5,579 nt of DNA, from positions 1 through 5,579 of the forward strand of contig JAMOQA010000574.1 of NCBI GenBank assembly GCA_027064265.1. The letters run 5' to 3'. Under the pieces are notes generated by a model. That model was not told the DNA's origin. It was given only the letters and a program-made list of their open reading frames with translations, and ran no database searches. The stretch comes from Acidobacteriota bacterium (lineage in GTDB: Bacteria; Acidobacteriota; Polarisedimenticolia; J045). Made by a program: the position numbers and the translations under genes. Each line of letters starts with the position of its first letter. The stretch's first letter is position 1. Positions 5,230 to 5,579 of the stretch are shown piece after piece.

Positions 5230-5579
5230 TAGGGTCCCTCGCAGCCGGGGTTCCGGCCGTGGACCTCGAAGAACAGGATCTCCCCCTCCGGCATCGGGAC
5301 GGTGAGACCCTCGGTGCCGTCGTCGGCGGTGCCGGTCACCGTGTCGAAGGGGCCGTCGGGTTCCGTGTCCTGGCGGACGACGTAGTCGACGGCGTTCTCC
5401 ACGTTCTGCCAGGTGAAGTGGAGGTCGGCGCCCATGTTCTCCTTGCGGAGCATCAGCCCGGGCACCTCGGGGATCGCGCCGTGGACGGTGAGGGTGGCGG
5501 CCGGCGTCACGTACGTCTGCATGTCCGGGCAGCCGTCGTGGACGACGCAGTCGTAGGAGCCGGCATCGTCGCTCGACAC
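5229..5579 (-). CDS. C-terminal part of a secreted Ig-like/FN3-like repeat protein (5' end outside window)
   Basis: Only the last 116 residues are visible; the frame is still open at the window edge. The GTG there falls inside an Ig-like motif, so it is not a credible start. Residues 1-33 look like the end of an immunoglobulin-like domain: DDAGSYDCVV carries the typical D-x-G-x-Y-x-C signature, and ATLTV is its last strand. From about 36 to the end is a fibronectin-III-like beta domain with FTWQNVENAVDYVVRQ (strand B/C, central Trp and Tyr), GPFDTV, and a final FFEVHGRNPGCEGP. Such endings are common in extracellular proteins of Acidobacteriota-like genomes, which is a recollection of family style and not a search result. 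Cys11 and Cys17 lie close together. Function is unknown; a surface or secreted adhesion or enzyme-accessory role is only a guess. It converges with the phosphatase-TPR gene. Confidence 0.75.
   Translation of the reverse strand: MSSDDAGSYDCVVHDGCPDMQTYVTPAATLTVHGAIPEVPGLMLRKENMGADLHFTWQNVENAVDYVVRQDTEPDGPFDTVTGTADDGTEGLTVPMPEGEILFFEVHGRNPGCEGP

Overview
This is a very GC-rich bacterial window. It holds three co-directional genes on the + strand and the end of a fourth gene converging on them. The intergenic DNA at both ends is made of the same family of nested palindromic repeats. The Ig-like/fibronectin-III style of the fourth gene, the phosphatase-TPR lipoprotein and the base composition suggest a Gram-negative lineage such as Acidobacteriota or a similar high-GC soil or sediment phylum. 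That is an inference from gene style; no rRNA or other marker gene is present.

Layout. Bases 1-294 contain no gene. About 3-242 is a repeat array: palindromic units with a 120-bp period, separated by a short spacer. From 295 to 3098 lies a textbook potassium uptake pair. trkA encodes the cytosolic NAD(H)-binding gating protein (456 aa) and trkH the membrane pore subunit (478 aa); their stop and start codons overlap by 4 bp. After a 23-bp gap comes a 663-aa predicted lipoprotein (3122-5113). It joins an alkaline-phosphatase-superfamily phosphodiesterase domain, with all expected metal-site residues, to a C-terminal TPR domain. The gap of 115 bases between this gene and the minus-strand gene is filled almost exactly by another copy of the repeat. 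The minus-strand gene runs off the right edge; only the tail of an Ig-like domain and a C-terminal FN3-like domain are visible.

How it works together. TrkA and TrkH form one K+ transport system. The phosphatase-TPR protein is probably co-transcribed with them because of the short gap, but no functional link is visible.

The most interesting part is the repeat family. The complete unit (34-128) is built like a REPIN: two palindromes facing each other, each with GTAG at its outer foot. Between them are two smaller three-base-loop hairpins around a CCATGG centre. Stems differ between copies by paired changes that keep the base-pairing. A 69-bp block is identical at 111-179 and 5143-5211, in direct orientation on either side of the three genes. 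One unit carries a clean 24-bp deletion between CGGG microrepeats. The downstream copy is in a different register and ends exactly at the two convergent stop codons.
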